A stretch of 64,000 nucleotides of DNA, from assembly GCA_963824225.1 (NCBI GenBank), contig CAWGOF010000003.1, forward strand, positions 2,666,001 through 2,730,000, read 5' to 3'. The stretch's first letter is position 1. Each line of letters begins with the position of its first letter. This stretch comes from CAWGOF01 sp963824225. GTDB taxonomy: Bacteria; Acidobacteriota; Polarisedimenticolia; Polarisedimenticolales; Polarisedimenticolaceae. Shown here one piece after another: positions 43,676 through 52,498 of this stretch. The translations under genes were made by a program, and so were the position numbers. The notes beneath the pieces are model-generated. The model did not search any database and was not told the DNA's origin. It worked only from the letters and a program-made list of their open reading frames with translations.

Positions 43676-44233
43676 ATGCGGATCCTTGGTGTCGCCGGAA
43701 GCCTGCGCAAGGGGTCGTACAACGCCGCGCTGCTGCGCGCGGCTGTCGAGGTCGCGCCCCCCGGGTGCGAGATCGAGGTGGCGTCGATCCGCGAGATCCC
43801 GCTCTACGACGGCGACGTCGAAGCGACGAGCGGGCCGCCGGCGCCGGTCGTTGCGTTCAAGCAGTCGATTCTCACGGCAGACGGCCTGCTCCTCGCAACG
43901 CCCGAGTACAACAACTCGCTCCCGGGGGTGTTCAAGAACGCGATCGACTGGGCCTCGCGCGAGCCGAGCCCGTTCGACGACAAGGCCGTGGCCGTGATGG
44001 GAGCGACCATCGGCCGCGGCGGCACGCTCCTGGCTCAGACCGCGTGGCTGCCCGTGTTTCGGACGCTCGCGATGCGGCCGTACTTCGGCGAGATGCTGAC
44101 CGTCCCGGGCGCGTCGAAGCTCTTCGCCGACGGGCACCTCGTCGACGACAAGACGCGCGAGCGTCTACGGGAGTTCGTCCGCGGATTCGCCGAGTTCGTC
44201 AAGCTGGTCGGCCTTGGAGCCCGCCCGAGCTGA
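43676..44233 (+). CDS. NAD(P)H-dependent FMN reductase (ChrR/YieF-like)
   Basis: 185 residues, flavodoxin-like. N-terminal phosphate loop GSLRKGSYNAALL and TPEYNNSLPGVFKNAIDW are family signatures. Enzymes of this kind reduce quinones, azo dyes or chromate with NAD(P)H. Divergent from the tricorn gene. Confidence 0.9.
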   Translation: MRILGVAGSLRKGSYNAALLRAAVEVAPPGCEIEVASIREIPLYDGDVEATSGPPAPVVAFKQSILTADGLLLATPEYNNSLPGVFKNAIDWASREPSPFDDKAVAVMGATIGRGGTLLAQTAWLPVFRTLAMRPYFGEMLTVPGASKLFADGHLVDDKTRERLREFVRGFAEFVKLVGLGARPS

Positions 44234-44235
44234 CT

Positions 44236-45138
44236 CTACTTGGTCTCGCGGAGCCGCACCGGGAGCGGCGCGTTGCACAGCTCGATCCGCCCCGCGCGAT
44301 TCTTGTACCACTCCTCGCGGCGGTTGCGCCGGGACTCGACGAGCGCGGCGTAGGTAGGCGTGTCCGTGCGCAGCAGCTCGAGCGCCACGCGCTCGGTGGC
44401 CGGCACGTCGGCAGCGACGCGCATCGCGCGGATCGGGACGCGCTGCTCGGTCTTGTCGTAGAACCCCATCGGCGCGGGGCCACGCGGCATCACGGACAGG
44501 AGCTCGATCCCCTGGACGACGCGGCCGACGAGCGTGACGTTGCGATCGAGGTGCCGCGGCGCATGGCCGATGACGACGTAGAGGTCGGCGCCGCCGCCGC
44601 TGTCGGCGTCGTTGTCCCGGCCCGCTCCGACCATCGCGTAGCAGTGGGTCAGCCACGCGCGCCCGCTCTTGGGGTCGCGCGCCGCGGGAAAACCGCCCGA
44701 GAACCCGGTCTCGGGCGCGTACACGTCGCCGTCGGGCAGCGCGGTGAACGCGAGGCCCTCGGCCGGGCGATCGAACTCGGCCGCGAGCGTCCGCTTTCCC
44801 TGCTTCATCGGTCGGCGCTTCTGCGCGTCGTCGCCGTCGGGATCGCCCCACTGGACGACGTAGTTGTCCTGCGCGCGGTTGATCGAGAGATTGTCGAAGA
44901 ACCCCTCGCGCACGAGCGCCTTGACGTTCGCCACGTGCGCCGGGGCGAAGGCCGGGGCGAGTTCGATGACCACGCGCCCGGCCGCGAGATCGAGGTACAG
45001 CGTGTTCTCCGGGTCGAGCGACCGCCAGTCGCCGGGGGTCGATGCGGCGAGGATCTCGGCCATCGTGCGCGGCGGCGGCGCCGGGGCGTCGCTCGCTGCG
45101 AACAAGGAAAGGAGGAGAATCGGGCACAGCGGCAGCAT
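44236..45138 (-). CDS. exported cyclophilin-type peptidylprolyl isomerase
   Basis: 300 residues from ATG 45138 with signal text [17 protein letters not shown]; upstream in-frame starts give non-signal text. The cyclophilin barrel has [56 protein letters not shown] and a late [12 protein letters not shown]. The catalytic Arg of standard cyclophilins is in a variant position ([10 protein letters not shown]). A C-terminal extension of about 45 residues is basic. Likely folds exported proteins. Divergent from the M14 gene. Confidence 0.85.
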   Translation of the reverse strand: MLPLCPILLLSLFAASDAPAPPPRTMAEILAASTPGDWRSLDPENTLYLDLAAGRVVIELAPAFAPAHVANVKALVREGFFDNLSINRAQDNYVVQWGDPDGDDAQKRRPMKQGKRTLAAEFDRPAEGLAFTALPDGDVYAPETGFSGGFPAARDPKSGRAWLTHCYAMVGAGRDNDADSGGGADLYVVIGHAPRHLDRNVTLVGRVVQGIELLSVMPRGPAPMGFYDKTEQRVPIRAMRVAADVPATERVALELLRTDTPTYAALVESRRNRREEWYKNRAGRIELCNAPLPVRLRETK

Positions 45139-45178
45139 CGCGGCCCACGATACCGCAACCTCGACTAGGATGGCGGCC

Positions 45179-46945
45179 ATGTTGCGAGCGGTAACCGCCT
45201 CCCTGCTCCTGCTCCTTGCCGCGCCGACCGCCCGCGGCGCTCCGACGCCCGACCTGACGACGGTCGCCGAGCGCTCGGGCGACCTGCGCACCGGGCGCTA
45301 CGACGAGGTCGTCACCCTGTGCGCCGATTTCGAGCGTGCGTTCCCCGGGCGTGCGAAGTGCATGAAGTCCTTGGCGACGCCCGAGGGCCGCCCGCTCCTC
45401 GCGCTCGTCGTGTCTCAGGACAAGCTCCTCGAGCCGAAGGCCGCGCGGGCCAAAGATCGGCCGGTGATCGTGCTGCAGGGCGGGATCCACGCCGGCGAGA
45501 TCGATGGCAAGGACGCGGGGTTCCGCGTTCTGCGCGATGCGCTTCGCGGCACGGTCGTGCCGGGCGCGCTCGATGCCGTCACCGTCGTGTTCGTCCCGGT
45601 GTTCAACGTCGACGGGCACGAGCGGTTCGGGAAGTACAACCGCCCGAACCAGCGCGGACCGGAGGAGATGGGCTGGCGCACGACCGCGCACAACCTCAAT
45701 CTCAACCGCGACTACGTCAAGGCCGAGGCCCCCGAGATGCTCTGGATGCTCCGGCTGCTCTCGGACTGGGACCCGGTCCTGTACGTCGACCTCCACGTCA
45801 CCGACGGCGCAAAGTTCCGCCACGACGTGTCGATCACGACCGAGCCTGCCGAGTTCCCGGGCCACGCCCTCGCTCCGCTCGCGCGGAAGCTGCGGCACGA
45901 CGTCGTGACGGCGCTCACGTCCTCGGGGCACACGCCGGTCGAGTTCTATCCGTCCTTCGTCACCGACGACGATCCGACCTCCGGGTTCGCAGTCGGTGTG
46001 GCGCCGCCGCGCTTCTCGACAGCGTACTGGGGCGCGCGCAACCGTCTCGGCCTGCTGGTCGAGACGCACAGCTGGCACACGTATCCCGAGCGCGTGAAGG
46101 CGACGTACGACACACTCGTTGCGATCCTCGATCTCGCGCGTCGCGAGGCTCGGACGTGGCGCGAGCGGGAGCGCGCGGAAGACGAGGCGTCGCTCGCCCT
46201 CGGCGGAACGAACGTCGCGGTCGCTTTCACCTCGGGAGAAGGCAAGACGACGATCGACTTCCTGGGGTACGCCTGGAGGCGCGAGCCGTCGGCCATCTCG
46301 GGCGCTACGCGGATCGTCTATGACGAGAGCAAGCCGGAGATCTGGCGCATCCCGCTCGTGACCGAGGTCAAGCCGTCCGTGACGGTCCGGGCCCCGAAGG
46401 CCGGCTACATCGTTCCGCGGGCCTACGTGCCGTGGGTCGACAATCAGCTCCAGATCCACGACATCGAATCGACGCGCGTGACGGCGCGCCGCTCCGCCGT
46501 GCGGGCCGAGGTGTTCCACCTCGACGAAGTGAAGCTCGCGCCGCGATCGTTCGAGGGCCGGCAGCTCGCGGAGGTCAAGGGCCGCTGGGTCGCGGTCGAG
46601 CGCGATGTAGCCGAGGGCTCGCTGTTCATTCCCGTGGCTCAGCGCGGCGCGCGGCTGATCGTGCATCTGTTCGAGCCCGAGGCCCCGGACTCGTTCGTGG
46701 CGTGGGGGTTCTTCAACGCCATGTTCGAGCAGAAGGAGTACGTCGAGGGGTACGTCGCGGAGGAGATGGCCGAGCGCATGCTCGCCGAGGATGCGAAGCT
46801 GCAGGCCGAGTTCCTGAAGAAGCTCGCGGAGGACGACGCGTTCCGCGGCAGTGCGCGGCAACGCCTCGAGTTCTTCTTCTCGCGCTCACCGTACGTCGAC
46901 ACGCGCAAGGCCGAGGTGCCGATCCTCCGCGTCGACGCGTTCTGA
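45179..46945 (+). CDS. M14-family zinc carboxypeptidase, exported
   Basis: 588 residues; ATG 45179 has AGGA 8 bases upstream and is followed by a signal peptide ([19 protein letters not shown]). Zinc ligands His104 and Glu107 in [10 protein letters not shown], His206 in DLHVTDG; catalytic Glu295 in VETHSWH. Removes C-terminal residues or processes cell-wall peptides. The extra C-terminal domain of 250 residues is unassigned. Confidence 0.9.
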   Translation: MLRAVTASLLLLLAAPTARGAPTPDLTTVAERSGDLRTGRYDEVVTLCADFERAFPGRAKCMKSLATPEGRPLLALVVSQDKLLEPKAARAKDRPVIVLQGGIHAGEIDGKDAGFRVLRDALRGTVVPGALDAVTVVFVPVFNVDGHERFGKYNRPNQRGPEEMGWRTTAHNLNLNRDYVKAEAPEMLWMLRLLSDWDPVLYVDLHVTDGAKFRHDVSITTEPAEFPGHALAPLARKLRHDVVTALTSSGHTPVEFYPSFVTDDDPTSGFAVGVAPPRFSTAYWGARNRLGLLVETHSWHTYPERVKATYDTLVAILDLARREARTWRERERAEDEASLALGGTNVAVAFTSGEGKTTIDFLGYAWRREPSAISGATRIVYDESKPEIWRIPLVTEVKPSVTVRAPKAGYIVPRAYVPWVDNQLQIHDIESTRVTARRSAVRAEVFHLDEVKLAPRSFEGRQLAEVKGRWVAVERDVAEGSLFIPVAQRGARLIVHLFEPEAPDSFVAWGFFNAMFEQKEYVEGYVAEEMAERMLAEDAKLQAEFLKKLAEDDAFRGSARQRLEFFFSRSPYVDTRKAEVPILRVDAF

Positions 46946-46950
46946 GGCGA

Positions 46951-47338
46951 TCAGCCGCGGGCCTTGGTCCGCCACTCCTGCGCACGATCGGACCGGCCCC
47001 ACGCGTCGTACAGCCGAGCCAGCGATTCGGCCCGGTGATGTGCCTGCTTGTGCCCCGGGTCCTCATTCGTGCTCGCGATGTCATAGCTCTCGAGGAGCAG
47101 CGGCTCGGCCTCGTCGAAGGTGCGGCGCTTCGTCAACAGAATCCCCAGGCGCTCGAGCTGGGCGCCGACGGCGCACGAGGGCGGTCTGCTCGGCGAGCCA
47201 CACCTCGCCCATCCCACCCTCGCCGATCCGCTCAAGGAGCTTGTACGGACCGACGCTACCGATCAGACCTGAGCCGGCCTGTCGGGTGGCGGTCGGCAGC
47301 GTGGGACCCGGGACCTCGGGCCGCGTCGCGTCGCTCAC
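46951..47338 (-). pseudogene. collapsed remnant of a Ser/Thr kinase-TPR gene
   Basis: The 5' part from GTG 47338 encodes SGLIGSVGPYKLLERIGEGG and on to EVWLAEQ, the start of a kinase glycine loop. The next readable protein-like text, in another frame from about 47170, is a TPR C-terminus (LERLGILLTKRRTFDEAEPL and ESLARLYDAWGRSDRA). The kinase core, membrane helix and most TPRs have been deleted. The intact gene at 22986 shows the same architecture. The product cannot be a kinase. Confidence 0.8.
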
Positions 47339-47387
47339 GCCTAGAGGGTAGCAGGATCGGGTATGCTCTCCGCGCACGAGGAACCCG

Positions 47388-47792
47388 ATGCCCGGCGCTC
47401 CGATCAGCGCGTTCGCTCCGAGCCTGGACCGCTGTCTCGGCCACCCGAAGTTCCTCGACCGGTTCTACGAGCACTTCATGGCGTCCTCGCCCGAGATCGC
47501 CGAGCGGTTTCGCGACACCGATTTCGAGCGGCAGAAGGCCGCGCTGACGCAGTCCCTGTACCTGTTGATCCTGGCGATCGACGGCGGGGAGGCGTCGATC
47601 GCGTACCTCGATCAGGTGGCCCGGCGACACGGCAGAGCGGCGCTCGACGTGCGGCCCGAGCTGTACGACGGTTGGCTCGAGTGCCTGATCCGGACCGTTC
47701 GGGAGCACGACCCGGAGTTCTCGGACGACGTCGAGCGGGCGTGGCGCGAGACGATGCGCTTCGGTATCGCGTTCATGCGCGCGCGGTACTGA
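47388..47792 (+). CDS. single-domain globin family protein
   Basis: 134 residues. Globin helices are recognisable: FLDRFYEHFMASSPEIAERFRDTDFERQKAAL, then the likely proximal His in ARRHGRAALDVRPELYDGW. It should bind heme and oxygen or another gas. The next gene, an FMN-dependent hydroxyacid oxidase, begins one base after the stop. Not a sensor since no second domain is present. Confidence 0.8.
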   Translation: MPGAPISAFAPSLDRCLGHPKFLDRFYEHFMASSPEIAERFRDTDFERQKAALTQSLYLLILAIDGGEASIAYLDQVARRHGRAALDVRPELYDGWLECLIRTVREHDPEFSDDVERAWRETMRFGIAFMRARY

Positions 47793-47793
47793 C

Positions 47794-48951
47794 GTGGAGT
47801 CGAAACCCGGTCCGTCGGCCGGCATGCGGCGGCAGCTCGAGCTGTACGCCGGCCGGCCGGCGCAGCCGGTGCGGCTCGAAGAGCTGCGGCGCCTGGCCGA
47901 GCAGCGCCTCGACGGCCGAGCGTGGGACTATCTCGAGGGCGCGGCCGGCTCCGAAGACACGGCGCGAGCGAACGTCGAGGCGTTCCGGCGCTGGCGGATC
48001 GTGCCGCGCATGCTGCGCGGCGTCAGCCACCCCGATCTGCGAATCGAGCTGTTCGGTCGAGCGCTCGCCTCTCCGGTGCTGCTTGCGCCGCTCGGGGTCC
48101 AGGGGATCCTGCACCCGGAGGCCGAGCTCGCGGTGGCCCGGGCGGCGTCGTCGCTCGACGTGCCGATCGTGCTGAGCACCGTATCGTCGTATCCGCTCGA
48201 GGACGTCTCGGCCGCGATGGGCGGCCACCTGCGCTGGTTCCAGCTGTACTGGAGCCGCGAGCGTGCGATCGCGGCGAGCCTGCTCGAGCGCGCCGAGCGG
48301 GCCGGGTTCTCCGCGCTCGTCGTCACGCTCGACACGTTGCAGCTCGGCTGGCGCCCGCGGGATCTGGACCGCGGGTACCTACCGTTTCGCGAGGGGCACG
48401 GTCTCGCGAACTACACGACCGATCCGGCGTTTCGCGCGGGCTGCGCCGGATCCGACGATCCGGTCGCCCTGGCCCGGCGTTTCGCCGAGGTGTTCGCCGA
48501 CCCGACGCTGACCTGGGACGCCCTGCCGTTCTTGCGCCAGCACACGCGGGTGCCGATCCTGCTCAAGGGGATCCTGCATCCCGAGGACGCGCGGCGGGCG
48601 GTCGACGACGGGATGGACGGTGTGATCGTGTCGAACCACGGCGGACGCCAGGTCGACGGCAGCATCGCCGCGCTCGACGCGCTCCCCGGAGTCGTCGATG
48701 CGGTCGCCGGACGCGTTCCGGTGCTGTTCGACAGCGGCATCCGCCACGGAGCCGACGTGCTCAAGGCGCTCGCGCTCGGCGCGCGGGCGGTGCTCGTCGG
48801 GCGACCGTACGCCTACGGCCTCGCCGTTCGCGGGGAGGACGGAGTGCGCGACGTGCTGCACAACCTGATCGCCGAGCTCGACGTCACGATGTCGCTCGCC
48901 GGCTTCGGCTCGGTCGCGGCCCTCGATCGCGGCGCGATCGTTCGTGTCTGA
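47794..48951 (+). CDS. FMN-dependent alpha-hydroxyacid oxidase
   Basis: 385 residues from a GTG that follows the globin stop by one base. TIM-barrel motifs: LEGAAGSEDTARANVEAF, LLAPLGVQGILHPEAELA, FQLYWSRER and the FMN/active-site SNHGGRQVDGSIAALDALP with conserved His and Arg. Oxidises L-lactate-like 2-hydroxyacids; either O2 or a quinone may accept the electrons. Confidence 0.9.
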   Translation: MESKPGPSAGMRRQLELYAGRPAQPVRLEELRRLAEQRLDGRAWDYLEGAAGSEDTARANVEAFRRWRIVPRMLRGVSHPDLRIELFGRALASPVLLAPLGVQGILHPEAELAVARAASSLDVPIVLSTVSSYPLEDVSAAMGGHLRWFQLYWSRERAIAASLLERAERAGFSALVVTLDTLQLGWRPRDLDRGYLPFREGHGLANYTTDPAFRAGCAGSDDPVALARRFAEVFADPTLTWDALPFLRQHTRVPILLKGILHPEDARRAVDDGMDGVIVSNHGGRQVDGSIAALDALPGVVDAVAGRVPVLFDSGIRHGADVLKALALGARAVLVGRPYAYGLAVRGEDGVRDVLHNLIAELDVTMSLAGFGSVAALDRGAIVRV

Positions 48952-48952
48952 C

Positions 48953-50314
48953 TCAGGGCTCGTCGAGGAACATCTTGCCCGGGTTCATCAAGCCCCGCGG
49001 GTCGAGCGCGCGCTTGAGCGCGCGCATCGTCTCGACCGCGGGTCCGTGCTCGGCGACGAGGAACTCGCGCTTGCCCACACCGATCCCGTGCTCGCCGGTG
49101 CAAGTTCCGCCGAAGGCCAGCGCGCGCTCGACGAGCCGGCGCACGACCTCGCCGGCCGCCTCGCGCTCTCCAGAGATCGACGGATCGAACAGCAGGACCA
49201 GGTGGAAGTTGCCGTCCCCGACATGCCCGACGAGCGGCGCGGGGAACGGGAGAGCCTCGAGGTCGCGCCGCGTCTCGAGGATGCACGGCGCGAGGGACGA
49301 GATCGGGACGCAGACGTCGGTCGTCATGCCCTGCGCGCCCGGGCGCAGGGCCAGCGCAGCCCAGTAGGCATCGTGCCGCGCGCGCCACAGCCGGTCGCGC
49401 TCGCCGGGCTCGGCGGCCCAGCGGAACGCCTGAGCGCCGCGCGCTCTGGCGAGCGCTTCGGTTGCACGGGCGCGCTCGGCCACGCTGGCCTCGGTCCCGT
49501 GAAACTCGAAGAACAACGTCGGAGCGATCGGGTGATCGAGCCCCGAGTGCCGGCGTACGGCGTCCAGCATCACCTCGTCGAGGAGCTCGATCCGCGCGAC
49601 CTCGATCCCCGCGCGCAGCGTGGCCACCGCCGTCTCGACGGCGGCCCCGAGCGACGGGAACGGACAGACGGCGGCCGCGATCGCTTCTGGCAGCGGGTGC
49701 AGGCGCACGGTCAGCTCGGTGATCACGCCGAGCGTGCCCTCGGCCCCGACGAACAACCGGGTCAGGTCGTAGCCGGCGGACGACTTTCGGGCTCGGCCGC
49801 CGGTCCGGATCACCGCACCGTCGGCGAGCACGACCTCGAGGCCCATCACGTTGTCGCGCATCGTGCCGTAGCGCACGGCGTTCGTGCCCGAGGCGCGCGT
49901 CGACGCCATGCCGCCGAGCGTTGCGTCCGCGCCTGGATCGACGGCGAAGAACAGGCCGGCTTCGCGCGTCTCCCGGTTCAGCTCGCTCCGCGTCACGCCG
50001 GGCTCGACGACTGCGTCCATGTCGTCCGCGTGCACGGCGAGGACGCGCCGCATCCGCCGCAGGTCGACCGACAGCCCGCCCCGGGGCGCCGTGACCTGGC
50101 CCTCGACCGAGGTACCCGCGCCGTACGGGACGATCGGGACGCCGTGTCGCGCGCAGATGCGCACGATCTCGCGCACGTCGCTCGTGCTCTCGGGGAATGC
50201 GACCGCTGTGGGCGGCGCGGGCTGGTGATACGAGACGTCCGCGCCGTGGCTCGCGCGCGTCTCGGCGTCGGTCGCGAGGCGTTCACCCAGGAGCGCCCTC
50301 AGCTCCTCGATCAT
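48953..50314 (-). CDS. FAD-binding glycolate/D-lactate oxidase family protein (GlcD-like)
   Basis: 453 residues. The start is ATG 50314, where homology begins (IEELRALLGERLATDAE). FAD-binding VPYGAGTSVEGQVTAP, DPGADATLGGMASTRASGTN and the C-terminal GHVGDGNFHLVLL, GTCTGEHGIGVGK and LMNPGKM motifs are those of the GlcD/DLD family. It converges on the hydroxyacid oxidase with one base between their ends, suggesting related 2-hydroxyacid oxidations of opposite stereochemistry. Confidence 0.92.
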   Translation of the reverse strand: MIEELRALLGERLATDAETRASHGADVSYHQPAPPTAVAFPESTSDVREIVRICARHGVPIVPYGAGTSVEGQVTAPRGGLSVDLRRMRRVLAVHADDMDAVVEPGVTRSELNRETREAGLFFAVDPGADATLGGMASTRASGTNAVRYGTMRDNVMGLEVVLADGAVIRTGGRARKSSAGYDLTRLFVGAEGTLGVITELTVRLHPLPEAIAAAVCPFPSLGAAVETAVATLRAGIEVARIELLDEVMLDAVRRHSGLDHPIAPTLFFEFHGTEASVAERARATEALARARGAQAFRWAAEPGERDRLWRARHDAYWAALALRPGAQGMTTDVCVPISSLAPCILETRRDLEALPFPAPLVGHVGDGNFHLVLLFDPSISGEREAAGEVVRRLVERALAFGGTCTGEHGIGVGKREFLVAEHGPAVETMRALKRALDPRGLMNPGKMFLDEP

Positions 50315-50330
50315 CGGCCGAGAATGCCAC

Positions 50331-50371
50331 AGAAACGGGGACACTCTGCGTTTCTGCCTCAAATGAGGTAG
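50331..50371. repeat. REP-like double hairpin (family B), copy 2
   Basis: Same 25-base first hairpin as the copy at 35383 apart from one loop base, then CTGCCTCA-AA-TGAGGTAG. In the second stem the C:G pair of copy 1 becomes T:A, a compensatory change that supports the hairpin. It fills the gap between the divergent GlcD-like and DUF72 genes. Confidence 0.75.
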
Positions 50372-50380
50372 AAGAGCGGG

Positions 50381-51331
50381 ATGCCCCCGGCTCAGAGGTC
50401 GTTGTTCGGCGATGCGGGGCCGGTCGGACCCGCCGATATCGACTCGGACATCGCCGAGATCGCCGCCGCGCTCCCCCCGAACGTGCGTCTCGGCACGTCG
50501 TCGTGGTCGTTTCCCGGGTGGGCCGGGATCGTGTACGACCGTGTCGCGACACCAATGGTGCTCGCGCGTCATGGCCTCGCCGCATATGCGCGCCATCCCG
50601 TGCTGCGGTCGGTCGGTGTCGATCGGACGTTCTACGCGCCGCTCTCGGCCCGGGAGCTTGCGGAGTACGCAGCGGTCGTTCCGGACACGTTTCGGTTCCT
50701 CGTGAAGGCACCCGCCGCGTGCACGTCGCCGTGGATCGAGGATGGCTCGCGGTTCCTGGAGGCGAGCTGGGCCACGGCGGAGGCGGTCGCTCCGTACGTC
50801 GAGGGTCTCGGACCGAAGGCCGGAGCCCTCGTGTTCCAGCTCGTACCGCTCGGCACCGCGCACACGCGCGAGCCGGCCCGGTTCGCCGAGCGCCTCGGGG
50901 CGTTCCTCGCCGCCCTGCCGCCCGGGCCGACCTACGCGGTCGAGCTGCGCGACAGGGCGCTCCTGGGCCCGGCGTACGAGCATGCGCTGGCTGCCGCGAA
51001 CGCGGTGCACTGTCTCAACGTCCATCCCCGGATGCCACCGATCGCCGAGCAGCACCGCTGGATCGACACCGAGACCCGGCGGCCGCTCGTCGTGCGCTGG
51101 ATGCTCCACGAGGGCCTGGGCTACGAGCAGGCGGTCTCGCGCTACGAGCCGTTCTCGCGCCTCGTCGACGAGGACCCGCACAGCCGGGAGCAGCTGGCCG
51201 ACCTGTGCGTCGAGCAGGCGCTCCGCGGTCGCGACGTGCTCGTCGTGGCGAACAACAAGGCCGAGGGGTCGGCGCCGCTCACCCAGTGCAAGCTCGCCCG
51301 GGCGATCGGCGAGCGGCTAGCACGAGGCTGA
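50381..51331 (+). CDS. DUF72 family protein
   Basis: 316 residues. DUF72 TIM-like fold: VRLGTSSWSFPGW, VDRTFYAPLSARELAEYA, FLVKAPAACTSP, AVELRDRALLGPAY and the late VVANNKAEGSAPLTQCKLA. The function of the family is unknown. Starts ten bases after the REP-like copy, which lies upstream of the ATG. Confidence 0.85.
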   Translation: MPPAQRSLFGDAGPVGPADIDSDIAEIAAALPPNVRLGTSSWSFPGWAGIVYDRVATPMVLARHGLAAYARHPVLRSVGVDRTFYAPLSARELAEYAAVVPDTFRFLVKAPAACTSPWIEDGSRFLEASWATAEAVAPYVEGLGPKAGALVFQLVPLGTAHTREPARFAERLGAFLAALPPGPTYAVELRDRALLGPAYEHALAAANAVHCLNVHPRMPPIAEQHRWIDTETRRPLVVRWMLHEGLGYEQAVSRYEPFSRLVDEDPHSREQLADLCVEQALRGRDVLVVANNKAEGSAPLTQCKLARAIGERLARG

Positions 51332-51407
51332 TCCGCGGGAACGCGCATCCGTGGCGGGTTTCCGGGGTCTGGCTTACTCTCCGGATGGCGACTCCGGGGA
51401 GGCATCC

Positions 51408-52052
51408 ATGCAAGCGAACAGGGTCACCCGACCCGCCGCCCTAGTCGTGCTCATCGCGGGGCTGGTGGCGGCCGGCTGCTCGGGCACCGAGCACATGACG
51501 CGTCCGGGCGAAGGTCAGGTGAAAGTCGTCGTCGGCGGGGGCGCCACCGCAGCCGCACGGACCGACGCGGCCACAGCCATGCTCGAGAGCGACGGCCCAC
51601 CGATTCAGGCCGTCGAGGTCACGTTGTCGAGCATCCTGGCCCGCAACCTGGACGGGCAGCTCGTCGACGTGACGATCGATCTGCCGACGACGATCGATCT
51701 GGTCGCCGTGATCCAGGGGCAAACGTTCGAGCTGCCGATCGGGTCGTTGCCGGTCGGCACCTACGACCAAATCGTCGTCGTGATCCGGACCGTGACGGTC
51801 ACGCTCGAGGACGGCACGGTCATCGCCGTCAGCCCGCCGGGAGGCGGCTGGACCGCGATCGTGCCGACCGAGCCGTTCGACGTCGTCGAGGGCGCGCTAA
51901 CGACCGTGCAGCTGCACTTCCGGCCCGCCGGCGCCCTGCGCTGGGTCGTGGATCACTTCGAGTTCCGACCGGCGTTCGACTGTGACGTCTTCGGCGGGGG
52001 ATCTCACAACGGGGACGACGACGAAGACGACGAAGACGAGGAAGACGACTGA
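51408..52052 (+). CDS. DUF4382-type lipoprotein with acidic tail
   Basis: 214 residues; GGGGAGG precedes the ATG. Lipobox (LVAAGCSG) at Cys24. The DUF4382-type domain begins with AVEVTLSSILARN and includes LPVGTYDQIVVVIRTVTV. The end is GGGSHNGDDDEDDEDEEDD. It is followed by a strong terminator. Cell-surface anchored; the ligand is unknown. Confidence 0.75.
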   Translation: MQANRVTRPAALVVLIAGLVAAGCSGTEHMTRPGEGQVKVVVGGGATAAARTDAATAMLESDGPPIQAVEVTLSSILARNLDGQLVDVTIDLPTTIDLVAVIQGQTFELPIGSLPVGTYDQIVVVIRTVTVTLEDGTVIAVSPPGGGWTAIVPTEPFDVVEGALTTVQLHFRPAGALRWVVDHFEFRPAFDCDVFGGGSHNGDDDEDDEDEEDD

Positions 52053-52083
52053 CGCCGAGCCCCGATCAGGTCAAACGCGAGAA

Positions 52084-52111
52084 GGGGCGCGAGAGATCGC
52101 GCCCCTTTTTT
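52084..52111 (+). terminator. intrinsic terminator after the DUF4382 gene
   Basis: Nine-base perfect stem (GGGGCGCGA / TCGCGCCCC), GAGA loop and a six-base T run (52106-52111). A classical Rho-independent terminator on the plus strand, 31 bases after the stop. Confidence 0.9.
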
Positions 52112-52498
52112 GTTGCCTCGGTGAAACGCCCCCCGCGACCCCCGCCGTAGGCGCGAGGGTCGCGGGAAGCAACGCAGGATTCACGCCGCACGGGCGGATG
52201 ACTCGAACGGCATGGGCTCGCTGACGGACATGACCAGCCGCCGAGCTTGGGTCCGTGCCGGCGATGCGGCTCGCTGCCGTGAACTGTCGGTCGTGTCGCA
52301 GCGTGCCCGGCCCCCTCTCAGGAACCGAGCCAGCCCAAACCGCATCCCGGCGCCGGCCCCTGCCATCCGACCACCGGCGCTCACCTAGATCATCAGTGGA
52401 TCCGCGACGCCCGGCGGGGCGAACGCTCTTTCTGCGCTGCGTCGGCGCAGCAGCTCAGAGCAGCTCAGAGCAGCTCAGAGCAGCTCAGAGCAGCAGCC
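52112..52498. other. intergenic region with hairpin and a tandem repeat
   Basis: About 390 bases between two converging genes without a convincing gene. It holds an inverted repeat (CGCGACCC / GGGTCGCG, about 52134-52166) and, at 52451-52490, four perfect tandem copies of the 10-mer CAGCTCAGAG, 9 bases past the end of the minus-strand amidohydrolase gene. I see nothing else. Confidence 0.6.
52451..52490. repeat. 4 x CAGCTCAGAG tandem repeat
   Basis: Four identical 10-base units followed by CAGCAG. Short tandem arrays of this kind can vary in copy number by slippage. It lies just past the 3' end of the amidohydrolase gene. Confidence 0.9.

Noticed and set aside
52181..52384. 67-residue minus-strand ORF in the intergenic region
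   Set aside because: No ribosome site, no signal or domain; Arg/Ala-rich chance frame.
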